Source: Erysipelotrichia bacterium (GTDB lineage Bacteria > Bacillota_I > Bacilli_A > Erysipelotrichales > Erysipelotrichaceae). From it: a stretch of 22,286 nt of DNA. The notes beneath the pieces are model-generated. The model had not been told where the DNA came from and searched no databases. It saw nothing but the letters and a program-made list of their open reading frames with translations. Of the stretch, positions 15,347-22,286 are shown piece by piece. The stretch is from NCBI GenBank assembly GCA_009929095.1, contig SABF01000008.1, positions 1 to 22,286 of the forward strand. The letters run 5' to 3'. The translations under genes were made by a program, and so were the position numbers. The number at the start of each line of letters is the position of its first letter. The stretch's first letter is position 1.

Positions 15347-16267
15347 CTAGAGAATGACAATATCGCAGCGGTTTTCTTCTGCCTTGATATTTTTTACAAA
15401 GGTTCTCGTTTTATGAATCAGTCTCTTCATAGGAGTATTCATATAGATATCCTTCTGAAGAAGAATGACATCATAGATATCAAATTCACCATCCCAGTTC
15501 AGCCGAACCAGTCCCTGACTGGATACTGCCGGCACTGATACATAAGGGATAAGACAAATTCTCTGATCTTCCTTGGCGGAATTGATGACGGCAAGGATAC
15601 TGCCGAGGAAGAATTCACTGGAAGGATGGACGCTGTTCTGCCGGAGCAGGCAGCGGAATTCATCTGTGAAGCAGCAGTTCTCATAGGTGTAGGAGAAATT
15701 CATGCCGTCGAGATCGGCTGTATGCACACAATCCAGCTGAGCCAGAGAATGATCCGGTGAGGTCATCAGACAGAGTTTCTCCCGGAACAGCGGAATCAGT
15801 TCTTTATCGTCTTCAGTGTAGGGGTTCATGACCTGAACATACCCGACATCCACTTCATTGTTTCGAAGCCAGTCCGGTACTCTGGAGCAGCAGATAGGAT
15901 TGACCTGCAGGTTCAGTTCCAGATTCTTCTCAATCTCAGAAAACAATGGAGCAAATGCAAAACCGACCATCAGTTCGCCGCCGGCAATGCGGATGGCTTC
16001 TGGCTGGCTGTCTGTTTTGCGGAATTCGTTCATTGCCTTTGCATAGACCTCCTGCAGTTCTTCGGCGTAGCGCAGAAAGTGCATTCCATCTTCAGTCAGT
16101 CCGATTTTCCCATCACGAAATTCCACCAGAGATACACCGAGCTCTTCTTCGAGCGCATGAATATGCTTGGCAAGTGTAGAAGGGGCGTAATGACATTTCT
16201 CCGCCGCTTTGATGTAATTTTTCTCAATTGAGAGTGTCAGAAACGTCTGAATCTGTTTAGCGTTCAT
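15347..16267 (-). CDS. LysR-family transcriptional regulator
   Basis: A 306-residue LTTR. The winged helix-turn-helix occupies residues 1-60 (Q-I-Q-T-F-L-T-L-S, A-A-E-K-C-H-Y-A-P-S-T-L-A-K-H-I, L-E-E-E-L-G-V-S-L), followed by a linker helix and an effector-binding domain (R-I-A-G-G-E-L, then the W-L-R-N-N-E-V-D-V-G-Y-V motif). GGGGG lies seven bases before the ATG. It follows the flavin reductase gene by 67 bases with a terminator between, so it probably has its own or partial read-through transcription. It is the obvious candidate regulator of the reductase, with the reductase substrate as possible effector; this is inference from position. Confidence 0.92.
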   Translation of the reverse strand: MNAKQIQTFLTLSIEKNYIKAAEKCHYAPSTLAKHIHALEEELGVSLVEFRDGKIGLTEDGMHFLRYAEELQEVYAKAMNEFRKTDSQPEAIRIAGGELMVGFAFAPLFSEIEKNLELNLQVNPICCSRVPDWLRNNEVDVGYVQVMNPYTEDDKELIPLFREKLCLMTSPDHSLAQLDCVHTADLDGMNFSYTYENCCFTDEFRCLLRQNSVHPSSEFFLGSILAVINSAKEDQRICLIPYVSVPAVSSQGLVRLNWDGEFDIYDVILLQKDIYMNTPMKRLIHKTRTFVKNIKAEENRCDIVIL

Positions 16268-16286
16268 TGTTTTCCCCCTGCATCAG

Positions 16287-16316
16287 AAAAAAAGGTACCC
16301 GCGCTGTGCGGATACC
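16287..16316 (-). terminator. Rho-independent terminator after the flavin reductase gene
   Basis: On the - strand GGTATCCGC pairs with GCGGGTACC (9 bp with one G-U; the stem spans 16316-16294) and is followed by seven Ts (16293-16287). Confidence 0.88.
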
Positions 16317-16334
16317 ATTTTACACCAGATTTAG

Positions 16335-18341
16335 TTACTTCGCGTCTGCTGTGACAGTTTCACCGGCAAGTTTGCCGAAGACAACTGTATCTACGACTGC
16401 GTTGCCGCCAAGACGGTTGCCGCCGTGGATGCCGCCGGTTACTTCGCCAGCTGCATAGAGGCCCTGAATCGGATTGCCTGATTCATCGAGGACTCTGGTA
16501 GAAGTATCAATCGTAACACCGCCCATTGTGTGATGGACGCAGGCCTGACGGGCTGTAGCAACCCATGGACCATCTTCCAGCTTAGTTGAGAACAGCTGTC
16601 TGCCATACTCATCATCACCAGAATCTACGCTTGCATTGAAGGTGTCGACTGTCTTCTGAAGTGTTTCAGCATCACAGCCAATCTTCTCGGCCATTTCAGC
16701 CAGTGTGTCTGCCTGGAGAACATAGCCATTGTCGAGCAGATACTGGAATGTAAATCCATCTGCAGAACGCCATTCAGGATCAGTGATGTCTTTATATCCT
16801 TCGCCGTCTCCGGATTCCAGGAAGTAGAAGACGCCATCCGGCTGCTGAAGAACTGCCAGACAGATTTCATCACGGCGGCCATCTTCACGGACAAAGCGTT
16901 CGCCATTCTTGTTAATGAAGATAACCTGATCGGTGCCATTGACGACACGCGGCGGATACTTTGTCAGCTGTCCGTCTCTTGTGTTGCCGAGATACAGGAG
17001 CTGAATCTGTTCCATGTCAGTCAGAGAAGCACCGGCAGCGAGAGCCATCGTAATGCCATCTCCCTGTGAACAGCTGGTTCTGTTTGTGGTCATGGTCTTG
17101 GAGAGATCCTGCCATTTTCCAGAAGTGTTGTATTCCTGAACCATTTTTGCATTTGCAGCAAAACCGCCAGTTGTCAGAATAACGCCCTTTGCAGCAGACG
17201 CTGTGAACTCATTTCCGTGTACATCCTTGCATACAGCACCAGTCACTTTTCCATCAGCATCCTGAACCAGAGACTCAGCTGTGGATTCGGTGAGAATAGT
17301 GATCTTATCGCTCATATCTGCGATGTTTTTGAGATAGGTTGAGATGAATCCGGTGCCCATCTGCATTGTGCTTGTATGTGTTCTCTGCCAGAGGCTTCCA
17401 GCACCCTGACCGATCTTATCGCTGAACTTCATTCCCAGACCTTCAATCCACTGCAGACCATCATATGCGTTGTAGCAGAGAACTTTAACAAGATCGAGAT
17501 TTGCGACCTTATCTCCGTTGATCCAGGTCTGAAGGGCATACCATTCTTTAGAATCAAAGAGGTCTGTACGTCCGGCTGCCTTATATTCATTCCACTGCTT
17601 CTGAACTTCAGCCTGAAGTGAAGCATGTTCATCAGAAATCGGATCTTCAGCAAGCGCTTCTTCAATCTTTGCCTTTACTGCATCAGTCATTGTGACTTCA
17701 GCCTGAAGTGCTTCATCAGGAGTGTTGTAGATGGCGCCGCAGACGAGTGTATCGCCTCCGACTTCACCATTCTTCTCAATTACAGCTACTGTAGCTCCCT
17801 GCTCAGCAGCAGATACTGCGGCTGCCAGTCCGGCACCGCCGCCGCCAAGAACAACAACATCAGCACTGATGTCCTTCTGAGCTTCGTGAGTATGTTCGCT
17901 CTGCCAATCATCGGTATTTCCGCCAGCCTGTTCAATGCAGTCCTTGACGGCACTGATGATTGTAGCGGATGTGATTGTTGCGCCGGTAACAGAGTCCACA
18001 TTGACGCTCTGCTCTTCGACAATACGCTGCGGGATAGCTTCAATCGGTGAGAGGCCGCCATTTTCAATGACGCTGCCGTCACTGTCTTTCAGCGGTCCGC
18101 CAACACCTGGGGTTTCTGATTCCTTCGTTACCTCAACGGACTTAATTGCGCCGGAAGCGAATTCCACAGATACTTCAACTTGGTCATTCATTCCCTGCTT
18201 GGATGCAGTATAGGTTCCGTCTTTGACGGTTCCTCCTGCGGATGCGGCTGTAGATGCGGATGAAGCAGTTGATGCACTGCTGCAGGCTGCCATGGAAATA
18301 GACAGAGCAGCAGCTAAAAGCGGTTGCCAGATACGTTTCAT
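16335..18341 (-). CDS. FMN- and FAD-containing lipoprotein reductase (fumarate/urocanate reductase-like)
   Basis: A 668-residue surface lipoprotein flavoenzyme. Residues 1-20 form a lipoprotein signal peptide (S-M-A-A-C20). Residues 35-135 are an FMN-binding domain with the ApbE flavinylation motif D116-S-V-T-G-A-T122. The FAD_binding_2 domain starts with V-V-V-L-G-G-G-G-A-G-L-A-A-A near 162. The C-terminal active-site blocks V-H-H-T-M-G-G and G-N-R-L-G-G-N-A are present, as in flavocytochrome c-type fumarate reductases. There is no heme motif, so FMN on Thr122 should feed electrons to FAD. Related secreted enzymes serve as terminal reductases for unsaturated acids in gut Bacillota. Substrate unknown: the usual His of the Q-x-H-P-T region is replaced in I-Q-L-L-Y-L-G. 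The start at 18341 has AGGAGG seven bases upstream; the ATG at 18392 does not. Confidence 0.9.
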   Translation of the reverse strand: MKRIWQPLLAAALSISMAACSSASTASSASTAASAGGTVKDGTYTASKQGMNDQVEVSVEFASGAIKSVEVTKESETPGVGGPLKDSDGSVIENGGLSPIEAIPQRIVEEQSVNVDSVTGATITSATIISAVKDCIEQAGGNTDDWQSEHTHEAQKDISADVVVLGGGGAGLAAAVSAAEQGATVAVIEKNGEVGGDTLVCGAIYNTPDEALQAEVTMTDAVKAKIEEALAEDPISDEHASLQAEVQKQWNEYKAAGRTDLFDSKEWYALQTWINGDKVANLDLVKVLCYNAYDGLQWIEGLGMKFSDKIGQGAGSLWQRTHTSTMQMGTGFISTYLKNIADMSDKITILTESTAESLVQDADGKVTGAVCKDVHGNEFTASAAKGVILTTGGFAANAKMVQEYNTSGKWQDLSKTMTTNRTSCSQGDGITMALAAGASLTDMEQIQLLYLGNTRDGQLTKYPPRVVNGTDQVIFINKNGERFVREDGRRDEICLAVLQQPDGVFYFLESGDGEGYKDITDPEWRSADGFTFQYLLDNGYVLQADTLAEMAEKIGCDAETLQKTVDTFNASVDSGDDEYGRQLFSTKLEDGPWVATARQACVHHTMGGVTIDTSTRVLDESGNPIQGLYAAGEVTGGIHGGNRLGGNAVVDTVVFGKLAGETVTADAK

Positions 18342-18447
18342 TTTCTTTCCTCCTGATGGGAGAATAACATGTGAACGATTTAACAACATCACCGCCTTAG
18401 TGTGTGTGATCTCACTTTTTGGAAATCACATTGAAAGTGCTGTTAAT

Positions 18448-18462
18448 TGAGAATTGTTCTCA
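18448..18462. promoter_or_regulatory. Palindrome upstream of the flavin reductase, possible operator
   Basis: TGAGAA-TTG-TTCTCA is a perfect 6-3-6 inverted repeat 107 bases before the reductase start. On the - strand it overlaps a weak promoter candidate TTCTCA-N17-TGTGAT. It does not fit the LysR T-N11-A rule strictly, so the binder is open. The rest of 18342-18513 holds only the leader and no gene. Confidence 0.4.
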
Positions 18463-18513
18463 CAAAAAATGTATGATATATATAAGGAAGAGCTAGACTG
18501 ATATGAGATAAAC

Positions 18514-18553
18514 AAAAAGGGAACAGACTGCAGTATTTTGCATATCGATCCCC
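18514..18553 (-). terminator. Probable Rho-independent terminator after the small Cys-rich gene
   Basis: On the - strand GGGGAT...GTTCCC forms an imperfect stem with an inner TGCA-N6-TGCA, followed by TTTTT. It lies 20 bases past the stop. Confidence 0.6.
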
Positions 18554-18571
18554 TGAATCGGTGTTTAGCAA

Positions 18572-18919
18572 TCACATGTCGTCTTTATGATCCAGAATGA
18601 ACTGTCCATTGGTGCAGGCAGGGCAGTCACAGTGGACCGCTCCTTCTGCTTTAATGAACCGGGCATGTTCCAGCAGATGTGCGGCAAAGTCTTCGCCAAG
18701 GTGAACCTTCGCTTCTTCAGAACCGGCGAAGGCAATCAGGCCATCAATCTCAACGATATCTTCACTGATTTCCTGAAGCAGTGCATCCCGCGCGGCTGTT
18801 TCTTCCGGAGTTCCAATGGCATCAATCCATGCAGTGCCTGCTGTTTTGATTTCCTGGCAGCAAGTCGGGGCAGCCATCATGTCATTGACCTTCTGTATTA
18901 TTTCAGCTTTTGTCATCAT
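18572..18919 (-). CDS. Conserved small Cys-containing protein, function unknown
   Basis: A 115-residue acidic, mostly helical protein without signal peptide or membrane helix. It has a Cys pair in P-T-C-C near residue 20 and a C-terminal H-C-D-C-P-A-C cluster, which together could bind metal. A middle block reads I-D-G-L-I-A-F-A-G-S. I recall close relatives in Lachnospiraceae and Erysipelotrichaceae that are sometimes labelled Hsp90-like; nothing here resembles Hsp90, so I leave the function open. The start is ATG 18917-18919 with AAGGA five bases upstream; an earlier ATG at 18946 would lie at the promoter's -10. Confidence 0.75.
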   Translation of the reverse strand: MMTKAEIIQKVNDMMAAPTCCQEIKTAGTAWIDAIGTPEETAARDALLQEISEDIVEIDGLIAFAGSEEAKVHLGEDFAAHLLEHARFIKAEGAVHCDCPACTNGQFILDHKDDM

Positions 18920-18941
18920 TGAATTCCTTCTTTCCGTTTGC

Positions 18942-18950
18942 ATCATAGCA
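18942..18950 (-). promoter_or_regulatory. Extended -10 promoter of the small Cys-rich gene
   Basis: TGC-TATGAT on the - strand, 22 bases before the chosen start. No good -35 is seen. Its position supports the start at 18919 over the one at 18946. Confidence 0.5.
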
Positions 18951-19017
18951 CAGAAACTGGCAAAGCATATTCATCATGCATCATTGGATTTGCATAGAAT
19001 GGTATCGCGGACTCGTT

Positions 19018-19023
19018 TATAAT
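19018..19023 (+). promoter_or_regulatory. -10 box of the diguanylate cyclase gene
   Basis: Perfect TATAAT 46 bases before the start. The matching -35 (TAGAAT, 18995-19000) is weak; TTGCAT at 18990 is too far for standard spacing. The gene lies divergent from the small Cys-rich gene. Confidence 0.5.
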
Positions 19024-19069
19024 TGGAGCAGCAGATGACAGTTTGGTTCAATGTTTCAAGAAAGGATTT

Positions 19070-20257
19070 ATGATGATCTTTCAGTCGGGTGATATATTAT
19101 TTTTCAATATTGGAATTGACATCTTCGCACTTATACTGCTCAGTATCATTTATTCTTCCGGACACAAAAAGTCTCACAATGACCTGGATTCCCGTCATTT
19201 TGACTATATTATCCGCATGTCCATTGTGGCCACAATTCTGGATATCATGACTTGGTTTGCATGCAGGTATCCCAGCGACAAACTGATTGCCTATGCCTAT
19301 CTGATCAACTGCCTGCTGTTTTTCTTCCAGAATTTGGTTATGTTCTGCTGGCTTAACTACAGCATATGCATCATTTTACATCGATCTTTGACACAGAAAG
19401 AATTGAAACGATATATTCTGATTCCGCTGGCAGTGAGCTCAATTGCTATATTTTCTGCGCCGTTTACCGGATTTATATTCCGAATTGACAGCAGCGGTAA
19501 TTATTTCCGTACTTCTACAGCCAATATTCTGTTTATTGCAGAACTGATTATTACGATTGTACCATCCTTTATTGCAATGAGGCAGCGGCGCAAAGAGACC
19601 TTGATTTCTCGCAGAAATGAACTGATTACGCTCGCGTCATTCCCGCTGCTGGTGTTGCCGGGTATTATTGGACAGATTGTAATCCATGGAATTGCACTTG
19701 TATTTCCGCTGGCATCACTGTCATTTCTGAATATCTATCTGCATCGGCAGAATGATATGGTCACCCGGGACGCACTGACTGGTCTGAATAATCGAGGTCA
19801 GCTGGATCGATATCTGTATTCCTTATTCAACAGCGGCGGTGCATATAAGTCGATGGCGTACGTGATTGCAGATCTGAATGACTTCAAGCGAATTAATGAT
19901 TGCTATGGTCATGATCAGGGAGACAGGGCACTGATCGATACGGCAGAAATACTGAAGAAATGTTTCTTTGGAGAGTCGGCGTTTATTGCAAGATACGGCG
20001 GAGATGAATTCATCGTCATACTGAGGACGGGAAGCCAGGAAGAAGTTGAAAAGACAATTCGAAAGATCAAAAAGAGATTCAAAGAGTTTAATGATTTGCA
20101 TATCCGTCCATTTGTAATCAGCATCAGCATTGGCTATGCGCTTTATGGAGAAGCAGACTGCTTTACGATCAATAAGATTATGGAAAAGGCAGATCGCAGG
20201 ATGTACGAGGAAAAGCGCAGACTGAAATCAGGAAGAGATGATGATCAGCAGCGTTGA
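19070..20257 (+). CDS. Membrane diguanylate cyclase (GGDEF protein)
   Basis: A 395-residue protein predicted to make cyclic di-GMP from two GTP. The first 220 residues hold about six to seven membrane helices with no named sensor domain that I recognise. The GGDEF domain follows (residues 235-385): D-A-L-T-G-L-N-N-R, D-L-N-D-F-K-R-I-N-D, G-H-D-Q-G-D, and the intact active site R-Y-G-G-D-E-F. The usual inhibitory RxxD site five residues upstream reads F-G-E-S, so product inhibition is probably lost. A TTG at 19043 is in frame but has no support; AAAGGA at 19061-19066 serves the ATG pair at 19070/19073. No EAL or HD-GYP partner is in the window. Confidence 0.9.
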   Translation: MMIFQSGDILFFNIGIDIFALILLSIIYSSGHKKSHNDLDSRHFDYIIRMSIVATILDIMTWFACRYPSDKLIAYAYLINCLLFFFQNLVMFCWLNYSICIILHRSLTQKELKRYILIPLAVSSIAIFSAPFTGFIFRIDSSGNYFRTSTANILFIAELIITIVPSFIAMRQRRKETLISRRNELITLASFPLLVLPGIIGQIVIHGIALVFPLASLSFLNIYLHRQNDMVTRDALTGLNNRGQLDRYLYSLFNSGGAYKSMAYVIADLNDFKRINDCYGHDQGDRALIDTAEILKKCFFGESAFIARYGGDEFIVILRTGSQEEVEKTIRKIKKRFKEFNDLHIRPFVISISIGYALYGEADCFTINKIMEKADRRMYEEKRRLKSGRDDDQQR

Positions 20258-20433
20258 AAATGATTGAGGTGCGAAGAACTGACAGGTCTCATTTTTGAGA
20301 ACATGCATATCCTGTAGCTGGTATTCAGCTGATTGCGCCGACTGCATGGATCAATTTCTATACATACATAAATGCATCAGAAATGATCTGTAATATCAAG
20401 CAGAGCGGTTGGCTGAGATCTTTTATGATAATT

Positions 20434-20491
20434 AAAAAAGCCGTCTGCATCATCTTCCTCTTTGGAAATGTATGATGCGGGCTGCTTTTTT
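20434..20491. terminator. Bidirectional terminator between the diguanylate cyclase and DUF1648-like genes
   Basis: GCATCAT (20447-20453) pairs with ATGATGC (20472-20478), with outer GCC/GGC-type pairs, flanked by an A-run on the left (20434-20439) and a T-run on the right (20485-20491). It can stop transcription from both sides. The 176 bases from 20258 to 20433 hold no gene; a weak TGAG...CTCATTTTT hairpin lies at 20262-20297. Confidence 0.8.
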
Positions 20492-20500
20492 GCGTTATTA

Positions 20501-20782
20501 CTATGAATTGACAGCCAGCATGACAGCGAGAATGGCAATTCCGGCAGCGGATAGAATTGTTGATTTCGTATAGTCTTTACCCAAGAAGCACATGACTGAA
20601 CCGCCGATTCCAATAACTGAAGCAATACCGACTGCAAGCGGCTTGGACATCGTTGTTACATTTCCGCCGGTAATCGAAAACTGGGTAATGACAGTATCCG
20701 GAAGACGCAGAAAGGCAGCAATGGAAATCAGGACAGTAACAGCAAACAGGACAGATGCAGTAATGAGTGTTTTCTTTGGCAT
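20501..20782 (-). CDS. Small DUF1648-like membrane protein
   Basis: A 93-residue protein with three membrane helices. Between helix 1 and 2 it has R-L-P-D-T-V-I-T-Q-F-S-I-T-G-G-N-V-T-T-M-S-K-P, which fits the DUF1648 pattern (LP-x-x-V/I-x-x-H-x-x-x-x-G-x-x-D-x-x-x-K) found in SdpI-like immunity proteins and other membrane proteins, although the His is Gln here. The function of a stand-alone copy is unknown. AAGGAG lies 12 bases before the ATG, a long spacing. A possible promoter is TTCATG-N16-TAGAAT on the - strand (20839-20812). It lies 111 bases after the debranching enzyme. Confidence 0.65.
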   Translation of the reverse strand: MPKKTLITASVLFAVTVLISIAAFLRLPDTVITQFSITGGNVTTMSKPLAVGIASVIGIGGSVMCFLGKDYTKSTILSAAGIAILAVMLAVNS

Positions 20783-20889
20783 AATCTTAGAGATCTCCTT
20801 CAGATAATATTATTCTATAGCAGGGAACAGGATCATGAATATAACGTGTGAGCAAAATCTGCGGAATAAATGATCAGTAGACATAAATC

Positions 20890-20903
20890 TGATTCAGGAA
20901 TCA
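20890..20903. repeat. Palindrome over the stop codon of the debranching enzyme
   Basis: TGATTC-AG-GAATCA, 6-bp arms with a 2-base centre, overlaps the stop codon at 20894-20896. No T-run follows, so it is not a good terminator. It may just slow or mark the 3' end. Confidence 0.35.
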
Positions 20904-22286
20904 AGAAGGGATAGGTCATCTTTGCTTGTACACAGAAGAACAATGCTTCTGGGGCCTACTGTCAGTCTGTTGTTTTGAATGGACTGTCTTGCCTTTCCGG
21001 AAGAATCAGCAGCGCAGTGCCAGTGCATATTTTTGGGTATTATTGGAAGTGAATATTCATGTGCTTCCCAGTGTGCATTGACCGCCAGATAGATAAAGCA
21101 GTCTTTCATCAGATGATATTTCTCAGCACTTTCTGCATAGAGTACGGCAAATACCAGATTGTTTTTACTGAAGTCCAGACTCCATGGATTCTCACTGTGA
21201 AAGGACTGTTCCGGATAGCCGGTAGGATTCTTTTCGCTATCATAGGATGGGGAGCGCAGTACCGGATGTTTCTTTCTGAATGCAATCAGAGTCTGGCAGA
21301 ATTGAAATAGATCCTGATGCTTTTCCAGCTGACTCCAGTCCAGCCAGGAGATTTCATTGTCCTGACAGTAGGCATTGTTATTGCCGTACTGAGTATTGGC
21401 AAATTCATCACCAGCCAGCAGCATTGGGATACCTTTGCTCAGCAGCAGAATAGAAAAAATGTTTTTCATCTGGCGCAGTCTAAGATCCATGATTTCGGGA
21501 TTGTTTGTATCTCCCTCGATTCCGCAGTTCCATGATTGATTGTCATTGGAGCCATCACGATTATCTTCCGCGTTTTCCTGATTGTGCTTCTCATTATAGG
21601 AGACCAGATCATACATGGTAAATCCATCGTGACAGGTCAGAAAGTTAATGGAGGCTGCTGCAGAGCGATTGGCATAAAGATCTGGTGATCCGGCTATTCT
21701 GGTATACACTTCACTCGCCGTACTGCCATCGCCTTTGATAAAGCGTCTGATGCAGTCACGGTATTTTCCATTCCATTCTGCCCACTTTCCCCAAGAAGGA
21801 AAGCTTCCTACCTGGTACAGTCCGCCGGCATCCCATGCTTCAGCGATCAGCTTTGTTCTGCCTAGCACAACATCATGTGCAAGCGTCTCCAAAAGAGGCG
21901 GGTCAGTCATCGGGCTGCCGGACTGATCTCTAGAAAGGATAGAAGCGAGATCGAATCGGAACCCATCAATATGGTAGTCGGATACCCAGTATCGCAGACA
22001 GTCCAGGATACTGTTTCTGACAACTGAATGATTGCAGTTAACGGTATTTCCGCAGCCGCTGTAATTATAGTAGCAGCCGTCTGGAGTGAGCATATACCAG
22101 ATGCGGTTATCAATTCCGCGATAGGAAATGTATGGACCATTTTCATTGCCTTCCGCTGTGTGATTGAAAACCACATCCAAAATTACTTCAATGCCATTCT
22201 GATGAAGCTGGCGGATGAGATTTTTCAGCTCATCTGTTTCCATGCCAAAGGGGCCGGAGTGGGCATATCCTGCCTTAGGCGCATAG
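20894..22286 (-). CDS. Glycogen-debranching enzyme/isoamylase-type (GlgX/TreX, GH13), 5' end outside window
   Basis: The frame stays open to the right edge, where it reads Y-A-P-K-A-G-Y-A-H-S-G-P-F-G, so the ATG at 22243 is internal and the gene continues off the window. About 464 residues are visible out of a typical 650-720. The GH13 motifs are in order: I, D-V-V-F-N-H-T; II, G-F-R-F-D-L-A-S with the nucleophile Asp; III, I-A-E-A-W-D with the acid/base Glu; IV, T-C-H-D-G-F-T with the stabilising Asp. G-I-P-M-L-L-A-G-D-E-F-A-N-T-Q-Y-G-N-N-N-A-Y-C-Q-D-N is typical of the debranching subfamily. It should hydrolyse alpha-1,6 branches in glycogen or limit dextrins in the cytoplasm. The missing N-terminus should hold a CBM48. 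Confidence 0.92.
   Translation of the reverse strand, partial: YAPKAGYAHSGPFGMETDELKNLIRQLHQNGIEVILDVVFNHTAEGNENGPYISYRGIDNRIWYMLTPDGCYYNYSGCGNTVNCNHSVVRNSILDCLRYWVSDYHIDGFRFDLASILSRDQSGSPMTDPPLLETLAHDVVLGRTKLIAEAWDAGGLYQVGSFPSWGKWAEWNGKYRDCIRRFIKGDGSTASEVYTRIAGSPDLYANRSAAASINFLTCHDGFTMYDLVSYNEKHNQENAEDNRDGSNDNQSWNCGIEGDTNNPEIMDLRLRQMKNIFSILLLSKGIPMLLAGDEFANTQYGNNNAYCQDNEISWLDWSQLEKHQDLFQFCQTLIAFRKKHPVLRSPSYDSEKNPTGYPEQSFHSENPWSLDFSKNNLVFAVLYAESAEKYHLMKDCFIYLAVNAHWEAHEYSLPIIPKNMHWHCAADSSGKARQSIQNNRLTVGPRSIVLLCTSKDDLSLLDS

Noticed and set aside
18400..18436. TGTGAT...ATCACA pair resembling a CRP site
   Set aside because: The half-sites are about 15 bases apart instead of 6, so it does not fit a CRP/Fnr-type operator.
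20377..20637. 86-codon open frame on the - strand
   Set aside because: It reads through the bidirectional terminator and overlaps the DUF1648-like gene in another frame without a ribosome site or family features.

Overview
The window looks like chromosomal DNA of a low-to-moderate GC Bacillota, most likely a gut-associated anaerobe. Three things support this: AGGAGG-type ribosome sites throughout, a T-box riboswitch, and a secreted lipoprotein flavin reductase of the kind used in anaerobic respiration. An Erysipelotrichaceae-like host is my best guess, but that is inference from gene content. I see no rRNA, tRNA, CRISPR array, insertion sequence or prophage genes. Both ends cut genes: a MATE transporter on the left and a glycogen-debranching enzyme on the right.

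Left block (1-4990, + strand): the C-terminal half of a MATE transporter, an N-acetylglucosamine-6-phosphate deacetylase (NagA-like), a terminator, a BglG/PRD-type regulator with its own extended -10 promoter, and a ChbG/YdjC-family deacetylase. The ribosome site of the ChbG gene lies inside a 10-bp inverted repeat. Together this reads as an amino-sugar locus.

Middle-left block (4990-9454, - strand): one operon read leftward. It has a consensus promoter, a T-box riboswitch (specifier most simply read as CGC, arginine), a previously unlisted 30-residue Arg-rich small ORF that overlaps the next start by ATGA, a solute-binding lipoprotein, an ABC permease, an ABC ATPase and an M14 zinc carboxypeptidase. 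I read it as an arginine (or cationic amino acid) scavenging operon, possibly sensing charged tRNA twice: once through the T-box and once through translation of the small ORF.

Centre (9526-13540, + strand): a protein with a coiled coil and a HicA-like C-terminal domain, co-directional with an MFS transporter, then an orphan PfoR-like PTS EIIC. Between the HicA-like gene and the divergent T-box promoter are three alternating TTACAT half-sites.

Right (13541-22286): on the - strand, a GH123/DUF4091-like lipoprotein whose promoter suggests a leaderless GTG-started mRNA, a LysR regulator, an FMN/FAD lipoprotein reductase and a small Cys-rich protein. On the + strand, a membrane diguanylate cyclase lacking the inhibitory RxxD site. 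On the - strand again, a DUF1648-like mini membrane protein and the GlgX/TreX-type debranching enzyme.

The amino-sugar theme (NagA, ChbG, GH123-like) recurs across the window. The best candidate for something new is the T-box plus coupled Arg-rich small ORF in front of the transporter operon.
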